Positions 37,724 through 47,257 of a stretch of DNA of 64,000 nucleotides are shown piece by piece (the stretch's first letter is position 1; each line of letters begins with the position of its first letter). The DNA lies in assembly GCF_000193495.2 (NCBI RefSeq), contig NZ_AP023410.1, positions 3,433,501 through 3,497,500 on the forward strand, written 5' to 3'. The notes below the pieces were generated by a model. The model did no database searches. It was given only the letters and a program-made list of their open reading frames with translations, and was not told the origin of the DNA. The translations under genes and the position numbers were made by a program. This stretch comes from Acetobacter aceti NBRC 14818. GTDB taxonomy: Bacteria > Pseudomonadota > Alphaproteobacteria > Acetobacterales > Acetobacteraceae.

Positions 37724-39337
37724 ATGTCAGATACAACAGCCGACGCCATCCCCGCAGGGCGGCCGGATATGCGGGGCGGGGAACATCCCGCTTTCCGCAT
37801 GTTCTTTCTGGGCATCGTTTTCGTTGCCCTGGGGTTCGTGGGGTACAGCGTTCTATCAGACCTTCATGCCGCAGACGGTCAGGGTGTTGCCATCGGCGCG
37901 TTCGTTCTTCTGGGCCTCGCTCTTCTCATCGCGCTCGGGTTTGAATTCGTCAATGGCTTTCATGACACGGCCAACGCCGTGGCCACGGTCATTTACACCA
38001 ACAGCCTGCCGCCTCTGGTCGCCGTCGTCTGGTCCGGCATGTGGAATCTGCTCGGTGTTCTCGTTTCTTCCGGTGCGGTCGCCTACAGCATCGTCTCCCT
38101 GCTGCCTGTCGAACTGATCCTTCAGGTCGGAAGCGGCTCGGGTCACGCCATGATCTTCGCGCTTCTGCTCGCTGCGATCATCTGGAATCTGGCGACATGG
38201 GCGATGGGCATCCCCAACTCATCCTCCCATGCCCTGATCGGCTCCATCATGGGCGTCGGCATCGCCAACCAGCTCATGGCCCCGCACGGCATCGCCACGC
38301 AGGGTGTGGACTGGGTGCAGGTTACCAAGGTGTTCAAGTCCCTGCTGTTCAGCCCGATCTGCGGCTTCGTGCTGTCGGCCGCGCTGCTGATCCTGATGAA
38401 AGTCGTCATCCGCAACCGCAAGCTCTATGAAGCCCCCAAGGGTGACCAGCCGCCGCCGTGGTGGATCCGTGGCCTGCTGATCGGCACCTGCACCGGTGTG
38501 TCCTTCTTCCATGGTGGCAACGATGGCCAGAAAGGCATGGGCCTGATCATGCTGATCCTCATCGGTGCAGCGCCGACGGCCTATGCCCTCAACCGCGCCA
38601 TGCCTGACAGCATGACGCCGGGTTTCGTGCAGTCCGCCGATTATGCCGCCGAGGCTTTCCGTGCTCATGTGGCACCGGGTTCATCGACTCCCGACATTGA
38701 AGAAGCGCGCCATATCGTGAGTGACGCCCTGAGCAGCCGCAATGTCGCAGGTTCTCAGGTCTGGTCCGCCCTTGCCGTTCTGTCCGACTCCGTTTCCAAC
38801 GCTGTGAAAAGCTACGGCTCGCTGCGCGGCATGCCGTCAGCTTCCGTCTCCAACGTCCGTACGGACATGTATCTGACCTCCGACGCCATCCGCACCATGA
38901 AGGGCGGCGATACGTTTACCACAGATGAGAATGGTCGCCTCAAGAAATTCATGCAGGCACTGAACGACGGCACCCGTTTCATCCCGATCTGGGTGAAGAT
39001 CGCCGTCGCCGTGGCGCTCGGCCTTGGAACCATGGTCGGCTGGAAGCGTATTGTCATCACGGTTGGTGAGAAGATCGGCAAGACGCATCTGACCTATGCG
39101 CAGGGTGCTGCTGCGGAAATCGTGGCCATGGGCACGATTGGTCTTGCCGAAGGGTATGGTATGCCGGTGTCCACAACTCACATTCTTTCTGGTGGTGTTG
39201 CCGGAACAATGGCAGCCAATGGTTCAGGTCTTCAGTGGTCCACTCTCAGAACAATGGCTCTTGCATGGGTCATCACCCTGCCGGCAGCCATGATGATCAG
39301 TGGTGTGCTCTACATCCTGCTGCGTCAGGTTTTCTGA
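37724..39337 (+). CDS. pit: PiT-family inorganic phosphate transporter
   Basis: 537-aa membrane transporter, probably a phosphate:proton symporter. The two family signature repeats are present: GFEFVNGFHDTANAVATVIY (residues about 66-85) and the later GVSFFHGGNDGQKGMG; also GIPNSSSHALIG and the matching PVSTTHILSGGVAG. A hydrophilic stretch in the middle (about 300-420) is cytoplasmic. Start ATG 37724 (MSDTTAD) chosen since the open frame upstream overlaps the MOSC gene. Followed 5 bp later by a porin gene. Confidence 0.93.
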   Translation: MSDTTADAIPAGRPDMRGGEHPAFRMFFLGIVFVALGFVGYSVLSDLHAADGQGVAIGAFVLLGLALLIALGFEFVNGFHDTANAVATVIYTNSLPPLVAVVWSGMWNLLGVLVSSGAVAYSIVSLLPVELILQVGSGSGHAMIFALLLAAIIWNLATWAMGIPNSSSHALIGSIMGVGIANQLMAPHGIATQGVDWVQVTKVFKSLLFSPICGFVLSAALLILMKVVIRNRKLYEAPKGDQPPPWWIRGLLIGTCTGVSFFHGGNDGQKGMGLIMLILIGAAPTAYALNRAMPDSMTPGFVQSADYAAEAFRAHVAPGSSTPDIEEARHIVSDALSSRNVAGSQVWSALAVLSDSVSNAVKSYGSLRGMPSASVSNVRTDMYLTSDAIRTMKGGDTFTTDENGRLKKFMQALNDGTRFIPIWVKIAVAVALGLGTMVGWKRIVITVGEKIGKTHLTYAQGAAAEIVAMGTIGLAEGYGMPVSTTHILSGGVAGTMAANGSGLQWSTLRTMALAWVITLPAAMMISGVLYILLRQVF

Positions 39338-39342
39338 TTGGT

Positions 39343-40800
39343 ATGAAACGGGACGTCCTGTCCCGTCTCATCGGCGCCGTCATTCTGGGAGGTCTCTTCC
39401 CGATGACGGTTCCGGCACAGGCAGCGGATAATCCTCCGGTCACCGACGTTCTTCCGTCTGGTGTGCCGCTTCCCTTTCCAAGCACGGCTCCGAACAACAC
39501 CCCGCAGGGATGGGATACCACCCTCCTTGGTGATCCGGATGGTGTCCGCTCACGTCTCAGGGCACACGGCGTTCGCATCAACCTTCAGGACGTCGAGGAA
39601 TTGTGGGGTGTTGCGTCCGGTGGGATATCACGTGGCGCAACCTATAATGGGGCGACGATTGTCACTCTTAACCTCGATACCGCTCCCCTGTTCGGCTGGC
39701 ATGGCGGGCTGTTCAATATCAGCGCCATCCAGCTTAGGGGACGTTCGGCGACGGCTGATCGTGTCGGAGCGATCAACACGCTGAGCGGCTACGATGCCGG
39801 TGGGCGGAACACACGTCTGTTCGAGATGTGGTACGGGCAGGGCTTCTGGAACAACAGGCTCGATATACGTCTGGGAGCTATTGACCCGGACACGGAATTT
39901 CTCGTCAGTGACAATGCCTCCCTGTTCCTGAACTCGGATTTCGGCTGGCCCGGCGTCCCGTCGGCCAATCTTTATGGCGGCGGACCCTCCTGGCCGATGT
40001 CAGTGCCGGGCATCCGGGCCCGCATCATACCGACCTATCCGGTCAGTGTTCTTGTCGGTGTCATGGACGACAATCCGACAGGCGGTCCGTTTTTCAGAGA
40101 GCGGTCCATGCTGGACATGAACCCGACTGGCACACAGTTCAGTCTCTCAACCGGTGTTCTTGCCTTGGCGGAGGTAGATGTTTCTGTCGATGCGGCTGGT
40201 TTAAGTGACGTCCCGACCGGCGCGTTGCCGGGCGTGTGGAAACTGGGCGGCTTCTACGACAGCGGCGCCTTTCCCGATCGTCGTTACGACACGCAGGGCC
40301 ATCTTCTGGCGGCGAGCGATTCAAACGGCCAGCCTCTGATGCATCACGGCAACTGGATGATTTACGGCATTGTCGATCAGACTTTCTGGAATCCTGACGG
40401 AGACGATCCGAAAGCGGCCAGTGTCTTTGCGCGGATCATGGGAACAGGCGGGAAACAGAACAGCCTGTCCTTCGGCGTGCAGGCCGGTTTTACATTCCAC
40501 GGCATCGTGCCCTGGCGTTCGAATGACGTGCTGGGACTGGCGTGGGGGATGAGCACTGCGGGCAGCAGGGCCTGGCACTTCAATCGTGACAGCCTGCAGA
40601 GCGGAGCAGATGACGTTCTTCCCCTGCGTACGGAACATCATATCGAACTGACCTGGCAGGCGCCTGTCTGTAATGGCGTCGTGGTGCAGCCCGATTTTCA
40701 ATATATTCATCATGTTGGCGGAGGAATACTCAATGCAGCGACTGGACGGCGTGTCGGCGATGCAGCGGTGTTTGGTCTCAACATGACGACGAGTTTCTGA
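39343..40800 (+). CDS. carbohydrate-selective porin, OprB family
   Basis: 485 aa with a signal peptide (residues 1-29; GLFPMTVPAQAA) and an OprB-type barrel: GWDTTLLGDPDGVRSRL, FEMWYGQGFWNNRLDIRLG, LVSDNASLFLNSDFG, ending in a terminal Phe (NMTTSF). OprB proteins admit glucose and other sugars; given its place 5 bp after the phosphate transporter, a role in phosphate entry is also conceivable. Start ATG 39343 has no clear Shine-Dalgarno; reinitiation from the upstream gene is likely. Confidence 0.88.
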   Translation: MKRDVLSRLIGAVILGGLFPMTVPAQAADNPPVTDVLPSGVPLPFPSTAPNNTPQGWDTTLLGDPDGVRSRLRAHGVRINLQDVEELWGVASGGISRGATYNGATIVTLNLDTAPLFGWHGGLFNISAIQLRGRSATADRVGAINTLSGYDAGGRNTRLFEMWYGQGFWNNRLDIRLGAIDPDTEFLVSDNASLFLNSDFGWPGVPSANLYGGGPSWPMSVPGIRARIIPTYPVSVLVGVMDDNPTGGPFFRERSMLDMNPTGTQFSLSTGVLALAEVDVSVDAAGLSDVPTGALPGVWKLGGFYDSGAFPDRRYDTQGHLLAASDSNGQPLMHHGNWMIYGIVDQTFWNPDGDDPKAASVFARIMGTGGKQNSLSFGVQAGFTFHGIVPWRSNDVLGLAWGMSTAGSRAWHFNRDSLQSGADDVLPLRTEHHIELTWQAPVCNGVVVQPDFQYIHHVGGGILNAATGRRVGDAAVFGLNMTTSF

Positions 40801-40899
40801 ATTTTATGTATTTTATATGAAATATCCTGACTTCCACTCGATATATCATGACCGGATGGGGAATTTCTGTCACATCGGAAGCACGAAATTTTCCGGATA

Positions 40900-41847
40900 A
40901 TGGTCACAAGATCCGAAGGCGGGATGGGAGAGAATGTGGTGAGCGAAGAACGGGCAGGCCTGTCTGCAGTGGAGGAACGGCTTCGCACCCGCGAGGAAAT
41001 TCTCGACGATATTGACGAAGAATTCGAGCTTGAACTCGATGACCGACGTTTTGAGGGTGAGGCTGTAGAAGGCGGTTCTTTCCGTCGGACCTATTTTCGT
41101 GAACTTCTGCGCATGCAGGGTGAACTCGTCAAATTGCAGGATTGGGTGCAGGAAACCGGCTATCGCCTTGTGGTGCTGTTCGAAGGACGTGATTCCGCCG
41201 GCAAAGGCGGGGCCATCAAACGCATTACCCAGCGCCTGAATCCGCGTATCTGCCGGGTTGCCGCTCTGTCAGCACCGACGGAACGCGAGCGCACGCAGTG
41301 GTATTTCCAGCGCTATGTCAGTCATTTGCCGTCCGCCGGTGAAATCGTTCTGTTCGATCGAAGCTGGTATAATCGGGCGGGCGTTGAGCGCGTCATGGGG
41401 TTCTGCACCGACGAGCAGTATGAAGAATTCTTCCGCTCCGTCCCCGAGTTTGAGCGCATGCTGGTCAGAAGCGGAATAAAGCTTGTGAAATACTGGTTCT
41501 CTATCACGGATGATGAGCAGGAACGCCGTTTCCGTGCTCGCATCGAAGACCCACTGAAACAGTGGAAACTCAGTCCGATGGATCTGCAGAGTCGGATCCG
41601 ATGGGAAGACTATACCCGCGCCAAGGAAGAAATGCTTGAGCGTTCAAGTATTGAAGAAGCACCCTGGTGGGTCGTGCAGGCAGTGGATAAGAAAAAGGCA
41701 CGTCTGAATTGCATCAATCATCTGCTCTCACAGGTGCCTTACGAAGCAGTGGAGCGCCCGCTGGCGCAGTTGCCACCGCGCACATACCACCCGGATTATG
41801 AGCGTCAGCCCACACCTGAATCGCTGATCGTGCCCGAGATTTACTGA
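40900..41847 (+). CDS. ppk2: polyphosphate kinase 2
   Basis: 315 aa, PPK2 family: transfers phosphate between polyphosphate and nucleoside phosphates. Walker A GRDSAGKGGAIKRI (from about residue 96), lid/Walker B region VLFDRSWYNRAGVERVMGF and the DPLKQWKLSPMD motif are all present. The start is uncertain: ATG 40900, ATG 40924 and GTG 40936 (GGGAGAG upstream) are all possible. It follows the phosphate transporter/porin genes by 100 bp and fits a phosphate storage role. A terminator follows the stop. Confidence 0.93.
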   Translation: MVTRSEGGMGENVVSEERAGLSAVEERLRTREEILDDIDEEFELELDDRRFEGEAVEGGSFRRTYFRELLRMQGELVKLQDWVQETGYRLVVLFEGRDSAGKGGAIKRITQRLNPRICRVAALSAPTERERTQWYFQRYVSHLPSAGEIVLFDRSWYNRAGVERVMGFCTDEQYEEFFRSVPEFERMLVRSGIKLVKYWFSITDDEQERRFRARIEDPLKQWKLSPMDLQSRIRWEDYTRAKEEMLERSSIEEAPWWVVQAVDKKKARLNCINHLLSQVPYEAVERPLAQLPPRTYHPDYERQPTPESLIVPEIY

Positions 41848-41857
41848 GCAGGAGCAG

Positions 41858-41890
41858 GGGAGAAGCGAGCATCACTTCTCCCTTCCTTTC
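41858..41890 (+). terminator. Rho-independent terminator of ppk2
   Basis: GGGAGAAG (41858-41865) pairs with CTTCTCCC (41875-41882) over 9 nt, followed by TTCCTTTC. Ten nt after the ppk2 stop. Confidence 0.75.
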
Positions 41891-41914
41891 ATAACAGGCT
41901 TTCCCGAGCCCTGA

Positions 41915-42115
41915 TCACGCCGCCGGTTTTGGCGTTGCCGTCGGAGGCGCTGCTGGAGCCGGGGTATTGGATGGCGGCGTGGAAGTGGCCTTCCTGTTTC
42001 CCATCGCGTTGCTGACGAGCGTGACCAGCAGGCCTGTCGCAGCGACACTCGCCGCTATGATCAGACTGGCGGCTGGCATCTGTCGTTTCTGAAAATCCGG
42101 TGTTATTCCTTGCAT
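41915..42115 (-). CDS. small membrane protein with Pro/Ala-rich tail
   Basis: 66 aa from ATG 42115; the frame also has an ATG at 42130 (5 residues longer), but GGAGG inside that stretch lies 8 nt before ATG 42115 and decides for the shorter form. One membrane helix (about residues 16-36, ASLIIAASVAATGLLVTLVS) followed by a low-complexity Pro/Ala/Thr tail. No family recognised. Confidence 0.6.
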   Translation of the reverse strand: MQGITPDFQKRQMPAASLIIAASVAATGLLVTLVSNAMGNRKATSTPPSNTPAPAAPPTATPKPAA

Positions 42116-42155
42116 GAGCTTGTCCTCCATGCGGATTACGCGGCCATGTAGCCGC

Positions 42156-42836
42156 TCATGTATGCAGATTGGCTTTCAGAAATTCGACGCTGCGTTCCCA
42201 TGCCAGACGATTGGCCTCGGCATTGAAGCTGGAGCGGTCCCTATTTCCAAACCCATGTCCTGCATCATCGTAAACGTATAGCTCGACCTCCGGATGCGTC
42301 TCCCGGATGGTTTTTACGTCCTGATGCGGAATTGACGTGTCTTCCACACCAAAATGCAGTTGCACGGGGCAGTGAGGCGTGGCGTCCTTGTGTGCCGCAA
42401 TGCCTCCGCCATACCAGCTTACAGCCGCTCCCACATCGTGCGTGTGGGTTGCAGCATCCCAAGCCAGCGTGCCGCCCCAGCAATAGCCAATGATGCCGAC
42501 CTTGCGGTGGGGCGCATGATGTCTGAAGTGCTTCACACAGGCCTCAAGGTCGGCCAGCGTTTCGGTCAGCGGAATCTCACTACGGAGCCGAAGACCTTCC
42601 TGAACGTCTTCTGGGCGGTAGCCCAACTCGACGTTCCGTTGCGCACGGTCGAAAACAGCAGGCGCGAGCACCGAAAATCCGGCTGCGGCAAATTCATCCG
42701 CCACATGCCGGATATTATGGTTCACGCCGAAAATTTCCTGCACGACAATCAGGGCATAAGGCGCATCCTGCGCTCCAGCCTGCCAGGCTGAAAACTCATG
42801 GCCATCAGCGGCGGTCAGGGTAATGGTTGAACTCAT
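42156..42836 (-). CDS. dienelactone hydrolase family protein
   Basis: 226-aa α/β-hydrolase with the dienelactone-hydrolase triad: nucleophile Cys in VGIIGYCWGG (about residue 119), Asp in FGVEDTSI and His in DDAGHGFGN. The N-terminal HEFSAWQAG and QEIFGVNHNIR are typical too. True chlorocatechol dienelactone activity is unproven; many members are general esterases. Transcribed alone, 160 bp downstream of the binding-protein gene. Confidence 0.88.
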   Translation of the reverse strand: MSSTITLTAADGHEFSAWQAGAQDAPYALIVVQEIFGVNHNIRHVADEFAAAGFSVLAPAVFDRAQRNVELGYRPEDVQEGLRLRSEIPLTETLADLEACVKHFRHHAPHRKVGIIGYCWGGTLAWDAATHTHDVGAAVSWYGGGIAAHKDATPHCPVQLHFGVEDTSIPHQDVKTIRETHPEVELYVYDDAGHGFGNRDRSSFNAEANRLAWERSVEFLKANLHT

Positions 42837-42997
42837 GACGTATGTCCTCTCGACAGAAAAGCGTTGCCGTCTGTCTCCGATCCTGAACCGATGAGGACTG
42901 CTGTCAATGCCGGAAGGGCATCATATGCTCTGCGCTCAGGGCAGAATGGTCCGGCTGGCTCAGGCATCCTGAGCACAGGCCGGACTTGAAAAGGCCG

Positions 42998-43975
42998 TTA
43001 AGGCTGGATCAGGCTTGCATCAAGGTAGGCTGGAACATTCTGCGGTGTTTTGTAGACGTCATAACGGACGTTGAAAGCGTCGGCATTGCGGGTGGAGCCG
43101 AGAAGGGAGGAAAGACCTTCGGTCCTCTTGAAGATCTCGCGATTGTCTTCAATGGTCAGCAGGTGGGTGCCCTTGAGAAGTTTTGTATAGCTTGCAGGAG
43201 GAAGATCTACACGGGCAGACATGATTTTGACGGCGTCATCACGTGTTTTCGGGTCCTTGATGTAGGCCACGACACGCTCCCATACTGAAATCAGCCGTTT
43301 CCACTCTTCTCTGTGCTCTTTCAGGCTTTCCGGACTGACAGCCAGAATATCATAGATAAGTCCAGGCGCTTCACGCGATGTGAAGAGTGGTCTGGAGCCC
43401 GGCACTTCCCGAAGAGCCTGACCGGAACTGGGCTGCCAGGCGGCAATGGCAGCCACCGCACCGGACGCGAGAACCTGCGGGGTCTCATTGGTCTTGGTAT
43501 TCACCAGTGTCACGTCTTTTTCTGAAAGACCGGCCTGTTTGAGGGCCGTCAGAAGCATGAGATGATCGACAAGCCCGGTTTCCACGGCAATCTTCTTTCC
43601 CTTCAGTTCGGAGAGAGAGTTGATGCCGGCAACAGCGATGATCATGTCATTGCCGTCGGAATAGTCATTAGCCATGACAATGATGCTTTTGCGACCGGAT
43701 GCGCCCGTCACGAGAACATCGCCATTGGTTGCCGCTATGGCATCAAGTTTGCCTGCTGCGTAGGCGTCCAGTGAGGCGCTGTAGTCGAACCACTGGAAAT
43801 TGACGTCGACGCCGGCTTCCTTGAACCAGTTTTTCTCGATGGCAATCTGCCAGGCCACGAAGCCGGGCCAGTCACTGAAACCGACCTGCAGGGGAGCGGC
43901 CTGTGCGGAGCCCAGTGTGGCAAGTGACAGGCCGAGGACGAGAGCGAGGCGTTTAAGTCCTGATCGTAGATTCAT
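42998..43975 (-). CDS. SsuA/THI5-like ABC substrate-binding protein
   Basis: 325 aa with signal peptide (residues 1-26, ending SAQA) and a periplasmic binding fold of the nitrate/sulfonate/taurine/THI5 group: [20 protein letters not shown], then [12 protein letters not shown] and [16 protein letters not shown]. Ligand unknown. No permease or ATPase gene is adjacent, so it either works with a transporter elsewhere or serves as a sensor. It is the last of four co-directional genes with an oxygenase and a LysR regulator. Confidence 0.83.
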   Translation of the reverse strand: MNLRSGLKRLALVLGLSLATLGSAQAAPLQVGFSDWPGFVAWQIAIEKNWFKEAGVDVNFQWFDYSASLDAYAAGKLDAIAATNGDVLVTGASGRKSIIVMANDYSDGNDMIIAVAGINSLSELKGKKIAVETGLVDHLMLLTALKQAGLSEKDVTLVNTKTNETPQVLASGAVAAIAAWQPSSGQALREVPGSRPLFTSREAPGLIYDILAVSPESLKEHREEWKRLISVWERVVAYIKDPKTRDDAVKIMSARVDLPPASYTKLLKGTHLLTIEDNREIFKRTEGLSSLLGSTRNADAFNVRYDVYKTPQNVPAYLDASLIQP

Positions 43976-44031
43976 GAGAGTTCCTTTAGTCAGAGATGAG
44001 GGAGTTTGCGGTAAGAACAGCCAGCTGTGTT

Positions 44032-45024
44032 TCAGAGGCTTTTCTGCATCTCCTTTCCTGCTGTTCTTGAAATGATAACGTTCACGATCAGGGATGCCGC
44101 CGTGCCGTCGGGCGTTTCCGTGCGGGTGATCATGTAGATCGGGTAGCGCGGAAGAATAGCCTCGGGCAGAAGCGGAACCAGTTGTCCGTTCTGGACATCC
44201 CCGGCCGCAAAATCCGTTGGCAGAAAACCAATCCCCACGCCAAGGCGGATCAGTCGTCGTGCCTCACTCAGTGTGTCAGCCTGTCCACCGACATGGCGGC
44301 CCAGCCCATGACGTTTGCGGAATGAGAAAAGTTCCTGCGGCTCATCATTGCCGGTCAGAATGAAATTGTATTTTGAGAAAATATGCGGCTTGTACTGAGT
44401 GGTGTCGGGTGAACAGGATTTCAGTTCCTGAAAAATGCGGGAAGACGCGTGGCAGTAAAGTTGCTGCTCTTCTCGTCCAATTGGAACATATCGGAGCGTG
44501 TCCCGGGGCGCATTGTCACAGCTTATGCCAATATCCGCATCGCCTCTCACAACAGCTTCGATGGTGTCCCGCCAAGGTGCCACGTCGATGTGCAGGGAAA
44601 CAGACGGATAGATCTCATGAAACATAATGATAGCATCATCGACAGCACGAATTCCAAGGTCGGCGACCATGCTGACGCGCAAAGTTCCTTCAACACACCC
44701 GGCAGCGGCGGCTGCATGTTGAGGGATCGCCATGACACAACAGGCCATTTCCCGACAGAGTTCAAAAACAGCCTTTCCTGAGGGTGTCAGCTCTATGCGT
44801 CGGTTTGATCGGGAGCAGAGCGTGAAGCCAATATGATTTTCAAATCGTTTGAGTGAGGCGCTCAGACTTGGTTGCTGCCGCCCGGTTGCCCGTGCAGCAG
44901 CGCCTATGCCGCCATATTCAACAATAGCCAGAAAATCCCGACAGAGATTCCAGTCAACTTTACGGATGAAAGCCTTGACCGTCTGTTCTGTGGGAGAGAC
45001 AGCGTTTTGTGTTATTACCTTCAT
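44032..45024 (-). CDS. LysR-family regulator within the oxygenase cluster
   Basis: 330 aa: helix-turn-helix at about residues 20-80 ([20 protein letters not shown] and [14 protein letters not shown]) and an effector domain. ATG 45024 (MKVITQ) is chosen; GTG 45051 is possible. The protein has an unusually long N-terminal arm before the HTH. It sits between the oxygenase and binding-protein genes on the same strand with gaps of about 57 bp each side, so it is probably part of that operon and controls it. Confidence 0.87.
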   Translation of the reverse strand: MKVITQNAVSPTEQTVKAFIRKVDWNLCRDFLAIVEYGGIGAAARATGRQQPSLSASLKRFENHIGFTLCSRSNRRIELTPSGKAVFELCREMACCVMAIPQHAAAAAGCVEGTLRVSMVADLGIRAVDDAIIMFHEIYPSVSLHIDVAPWRDTIEAVVRGDADIGISCDNAPRDTLRYVPIGREEQQLYCHASSRIFQELKSCSPDTTQYKPHIFSKYNFILTGNDEPQELFSFRKRHGLGRHVGGQADTLSEARRLIRLGVGIGFLPTDFAAGDVQNGQLVPLLPEAILPRYPIYMITRTETPDGTAASLIVNVIISRTAGKEMQKSL

Positions 45025-45082
45025 CCCGTTCCGATTTGAAAAGAGTGTCACCTACAGAAAAAGTGAAAAGAGCAGTATGGCG

Positions 45083-46108
45083 CTACGCATTCGGGTGCCG
45101 TGCTTCCTGTCCGAAAGAGGATAGTGCTAGTGACGAGTCCGGTAAAACCAGAGTTCCATCCGCAAGGCGCTGTTTCAGATAGGTAAATATCTGGGCTGTC
45201 TGAGCAAAAAGGTGCTCGCCGGCGACAAGGCTCTGTGCAGGGAGAGAGGGATTTTCCCGACCAGGGAGTGGCTGCACCCGTACATCATAGTCCAGAGAGA
45301 AAAACAAGGGGAAGGAGTAACGTTCTTCTTTTACTTTTCGAACGCGATGCGATGTTGCTATAAATTCTCCACCGCTGAGAAGCTCAAGCATGTCACCAAT
45401 ATTGACGATAAAGGCGTTTTCGATCGGGGGGGCATCAATCCATTCTCCCTGACCGTTCATGACTTCCAGTCCGGGGGAGGTTGCACGCAGTAATGTAAAA
45501 CATTCGAAATCAGTATGTGCTCCGATGCCTGCCACATCATGAGCTTTCGGATCATAAGGGTAATGGATCAGCCGCAGCTGGCTGGGAGGTCTGGTCAGAC
45601 TGGCTTCAAACGCATCAGCATCCAGCCCTAACGCCAGGGCAAAAGCTGATATCAGGCGACGACCGACGTTGAAAACGCTGTTGTAGTAAGCTGTTATGAT
45701 TTCACGGAAATGTGGAACCGGTGGCCATTGATTGGGGCCAAGCAGAGGATTGCCCGCGAGGTATTCAGGATCGTCGGAAGGCAGGTCCAGCGACAGGTCG
45801 AAAGCTTCCTTGAGATCTTTGCTGCCACTTGAGAAAACTTCCTCTCCCTGCGGAACGTACCCACGATGATTGGAAGATTTTCCGATATAAAGAGCCATTT
45901 TTTCTTCGATAGGAAGGTCGAAGAAGGCTTTCGTCTCACGCAGCATGTTGGAGAACAGGGAAGGATCCATGCCGTGACCGGTGATGTACATGAAACCGAC
46001 ATGTCGCGCAGCATCACCGAGATTTTCGACGACAGTCCGCTTCTGTTCAGCTGTGCCGGACAGCCCTGAAATATCAACAACAGGTATCGTCGTGAAAGTA
46101 CTGTTCAT
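45083..46108 (-). CDS. isopenicillin-N-synthase-like 2OG/Fe(II) oxygenase
   Basis: 341 aa with the DIOX_N domain at the start (IPVVDISGLSGTAEQKR) and the Fe(II) site H198-x-D200 (GIGAHTDFECF) and H254 (TSHRVRKV), followed by the RYS cosubstrate motif. This is the superfamily of IPNS, plant gibberellin oxidases and bacterial purine/pyrimidine or flavonoid-like oxygenases; substrate not predictable. Start ATG 46108 (AAGGA 9 nt upstream) shares one base with the stop of the upstream gene, TGATG, so translation is coupled. Confidence 0.88.
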   Translation of the reverse strand: MNSTFTTIPVVDISGLSGTAEQKRTVVENLGDAARHVGFMYITGHGMDPSLFSNMLRETKAFFDLPIEEKMALYIGKSSNHRGYVPQGEEVFSSGSKDLKEAFDLSLDLPSDDPEYLAGNPLLGPNQWPPVPHFREIITAYYNSVFNVGRRLISAFALALGLDADAFEASLTRPPSQLRLIHYPYDPKAHDVAGIGAHTDFECFTLLRATSPGLEVMNGQGEWIDAPPIENAFIVNIGDMLELLSGGEFIATSHRVRKVKEERYSFPLFFSLDYDVRVQPLPGRENPSLPAQSLVAGEHLFAQTAQIFTYLKQRLADGTLVLPDSSLALSSFGQEARHPNA

Positions 46109-46908
46109 CAGTCGTTTCCTTCTGTGTGTACCCGATGCCACCTGCGTGTCAGATTTTTTCCGTTAGGTGCGATATCGGGAATTGTGACGATGGTTTCGCC
46201 TGACAGATCAAACTGGAATAATGTCCCTGTTTTCCAGGGCAGCGTTGAGTTGTGGATGATGAGTGGGCCACCAGCCTTAGCGATTTTGCCAAAGGAGATT
46301 TCGCAATCGACGAGCTGGCGGGCATGTTCTTCGTTCGATGCCTGACTGACTGTCTCGTGCAGTGTCATGCCTGCAGGCATAGGAATAGTTCGATTTCTGG
46401 CGAACATGAAATCACGTCCGACCATGAGAAAGACAGCCCGGCAACCGTTTGCCCGATCTTCAAGCTGAAGATGCAATGGAATTGACGAGGTGAAGCCTTT
46501 TTCGCGGTGCCAGTGCTCGGTGTAGGGTAAATCCTTGCCGGTTTCTATCAATGTCGCGTTCTGCCAATGCAGAAATCCTACGTCAGGCAGACTTTGAACA
46601 GGTTGATAATCGACCATGCGGACCCACTCGTAAGCATCGCCATTTGTTTGAAGATGACCCGCAAAACCTTCCTGACAGGACAAGGCGAGGCAGTCCTGAT
46701 AAGTCAGATCGTCACGACATTTTCTGTCAGGAAAACGGGGCAGGGAGGCTGGCTGGCGCAGGTCGATAAAGTGGTTTCTCCCCTGCAACCAGAAGACTTT
46801 CGTGCTCTCGTCACGCTTGCCGTCGTCCCATTCAATGAGGCTTCGCCTCCATAGTCCAACGAGGCTAGGGATAGCGATTTTTGCTCTGGTGATTTCTCGA
46901 CAGTCCAT
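46108..46908 (-). CDS. 266-aa protein, possibly HRI1-like β-barrel
   Basis: No signal peptide. It opens with PSLVGLWRRSLIEWDDG and VFWLQGRNHFIDLRQP, a pattern I associate, from memory and with low certainty, with the HRI1 family of lipocalin-like β-barrels. Conserved-looking aromatic and histidine residues follow (HWQNATLIETGKDLPYTEHW). It is the first gene of the four-gene cluster; its stop overlaps the oxygenase start (TGATG). Tight coupling suggests the two act on the same compound. Confidence 0.5.
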   Translation of the reverse strand: MDCREITRAKIAIPSLVGLWRRSLIEWDDGKRDESTKVFWLQGRNHFIDLRQPASLPRFPDRKCRDDLTYQDCLALSCQEGFAGHLQTNGDAYEWVRMVDYQPVQSLPDVGFLHWQNATLIETGKDLPYTEHWHREKGFTSSIPLHLQLEDRANGCRAVFLMVGRDFMFARNRTIPMPAGMTLHETVSQASNEEHARQLVDCEISFGKIAKAGGPLIIHNSTLPWKTGTLFQFDLSGETIVTIPDIAPNGKNLTRRWHRVHTEGND

Positions 46909-47190
46909 TGGGGTCTCTTATCTGAACACCGCCTCTGATCGTCTTTTTCTCACACCTCATCATGGAATCGTAACGCATAAATGGTCAATAGCTTGCATAG
47001 ATGTGATCTATGAGCTGGGTCTGTTTTTGTCGCTCTCTGACGATTGAAGTGATTTTCAGAAAAAACAAGTAAAATATCAAATTAAAATATTATATGATTT
47101 ACCAAGGTAATAGTTCTTTAATCTCGGGCGAGGTTTTATCCACTTACTGCGGCAACAGTAGGCATATGTCCGACTTCTTCTGGATTGATC
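46909..47190. other. promoter-side intergenic region of the oxygenase cluster
   Basis: About 280 bp, AT-rich in the middle (47070-47105), without a believable gene on either strand. It should contain the promoter of the minus-strand cluster; I see no clear -35/-10 pair. Confidence 0.35.
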
Positions 47191-47228
47191 GATCAAAAAA
47201 CAGTCGGTCATCATCAGAAATGATGACC
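47191..47228 (-). terminator. terminator of the decayed chemoreceptor gene
   Basis: Perfect 9-bp stem GGTCATCAT (47206-47214) / ATGATGACC (47220-47228) with a 5-nt loop; on the minus strand it is followed by GACTG and six T. It lies 30 nt after the last stop of the pseudogene, so the terminator outlived the gene. Confidence 0.75.
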
Positions 47229-47257
47229 CCCGATCTTCTCTGCAATAGGTTTTAAGC

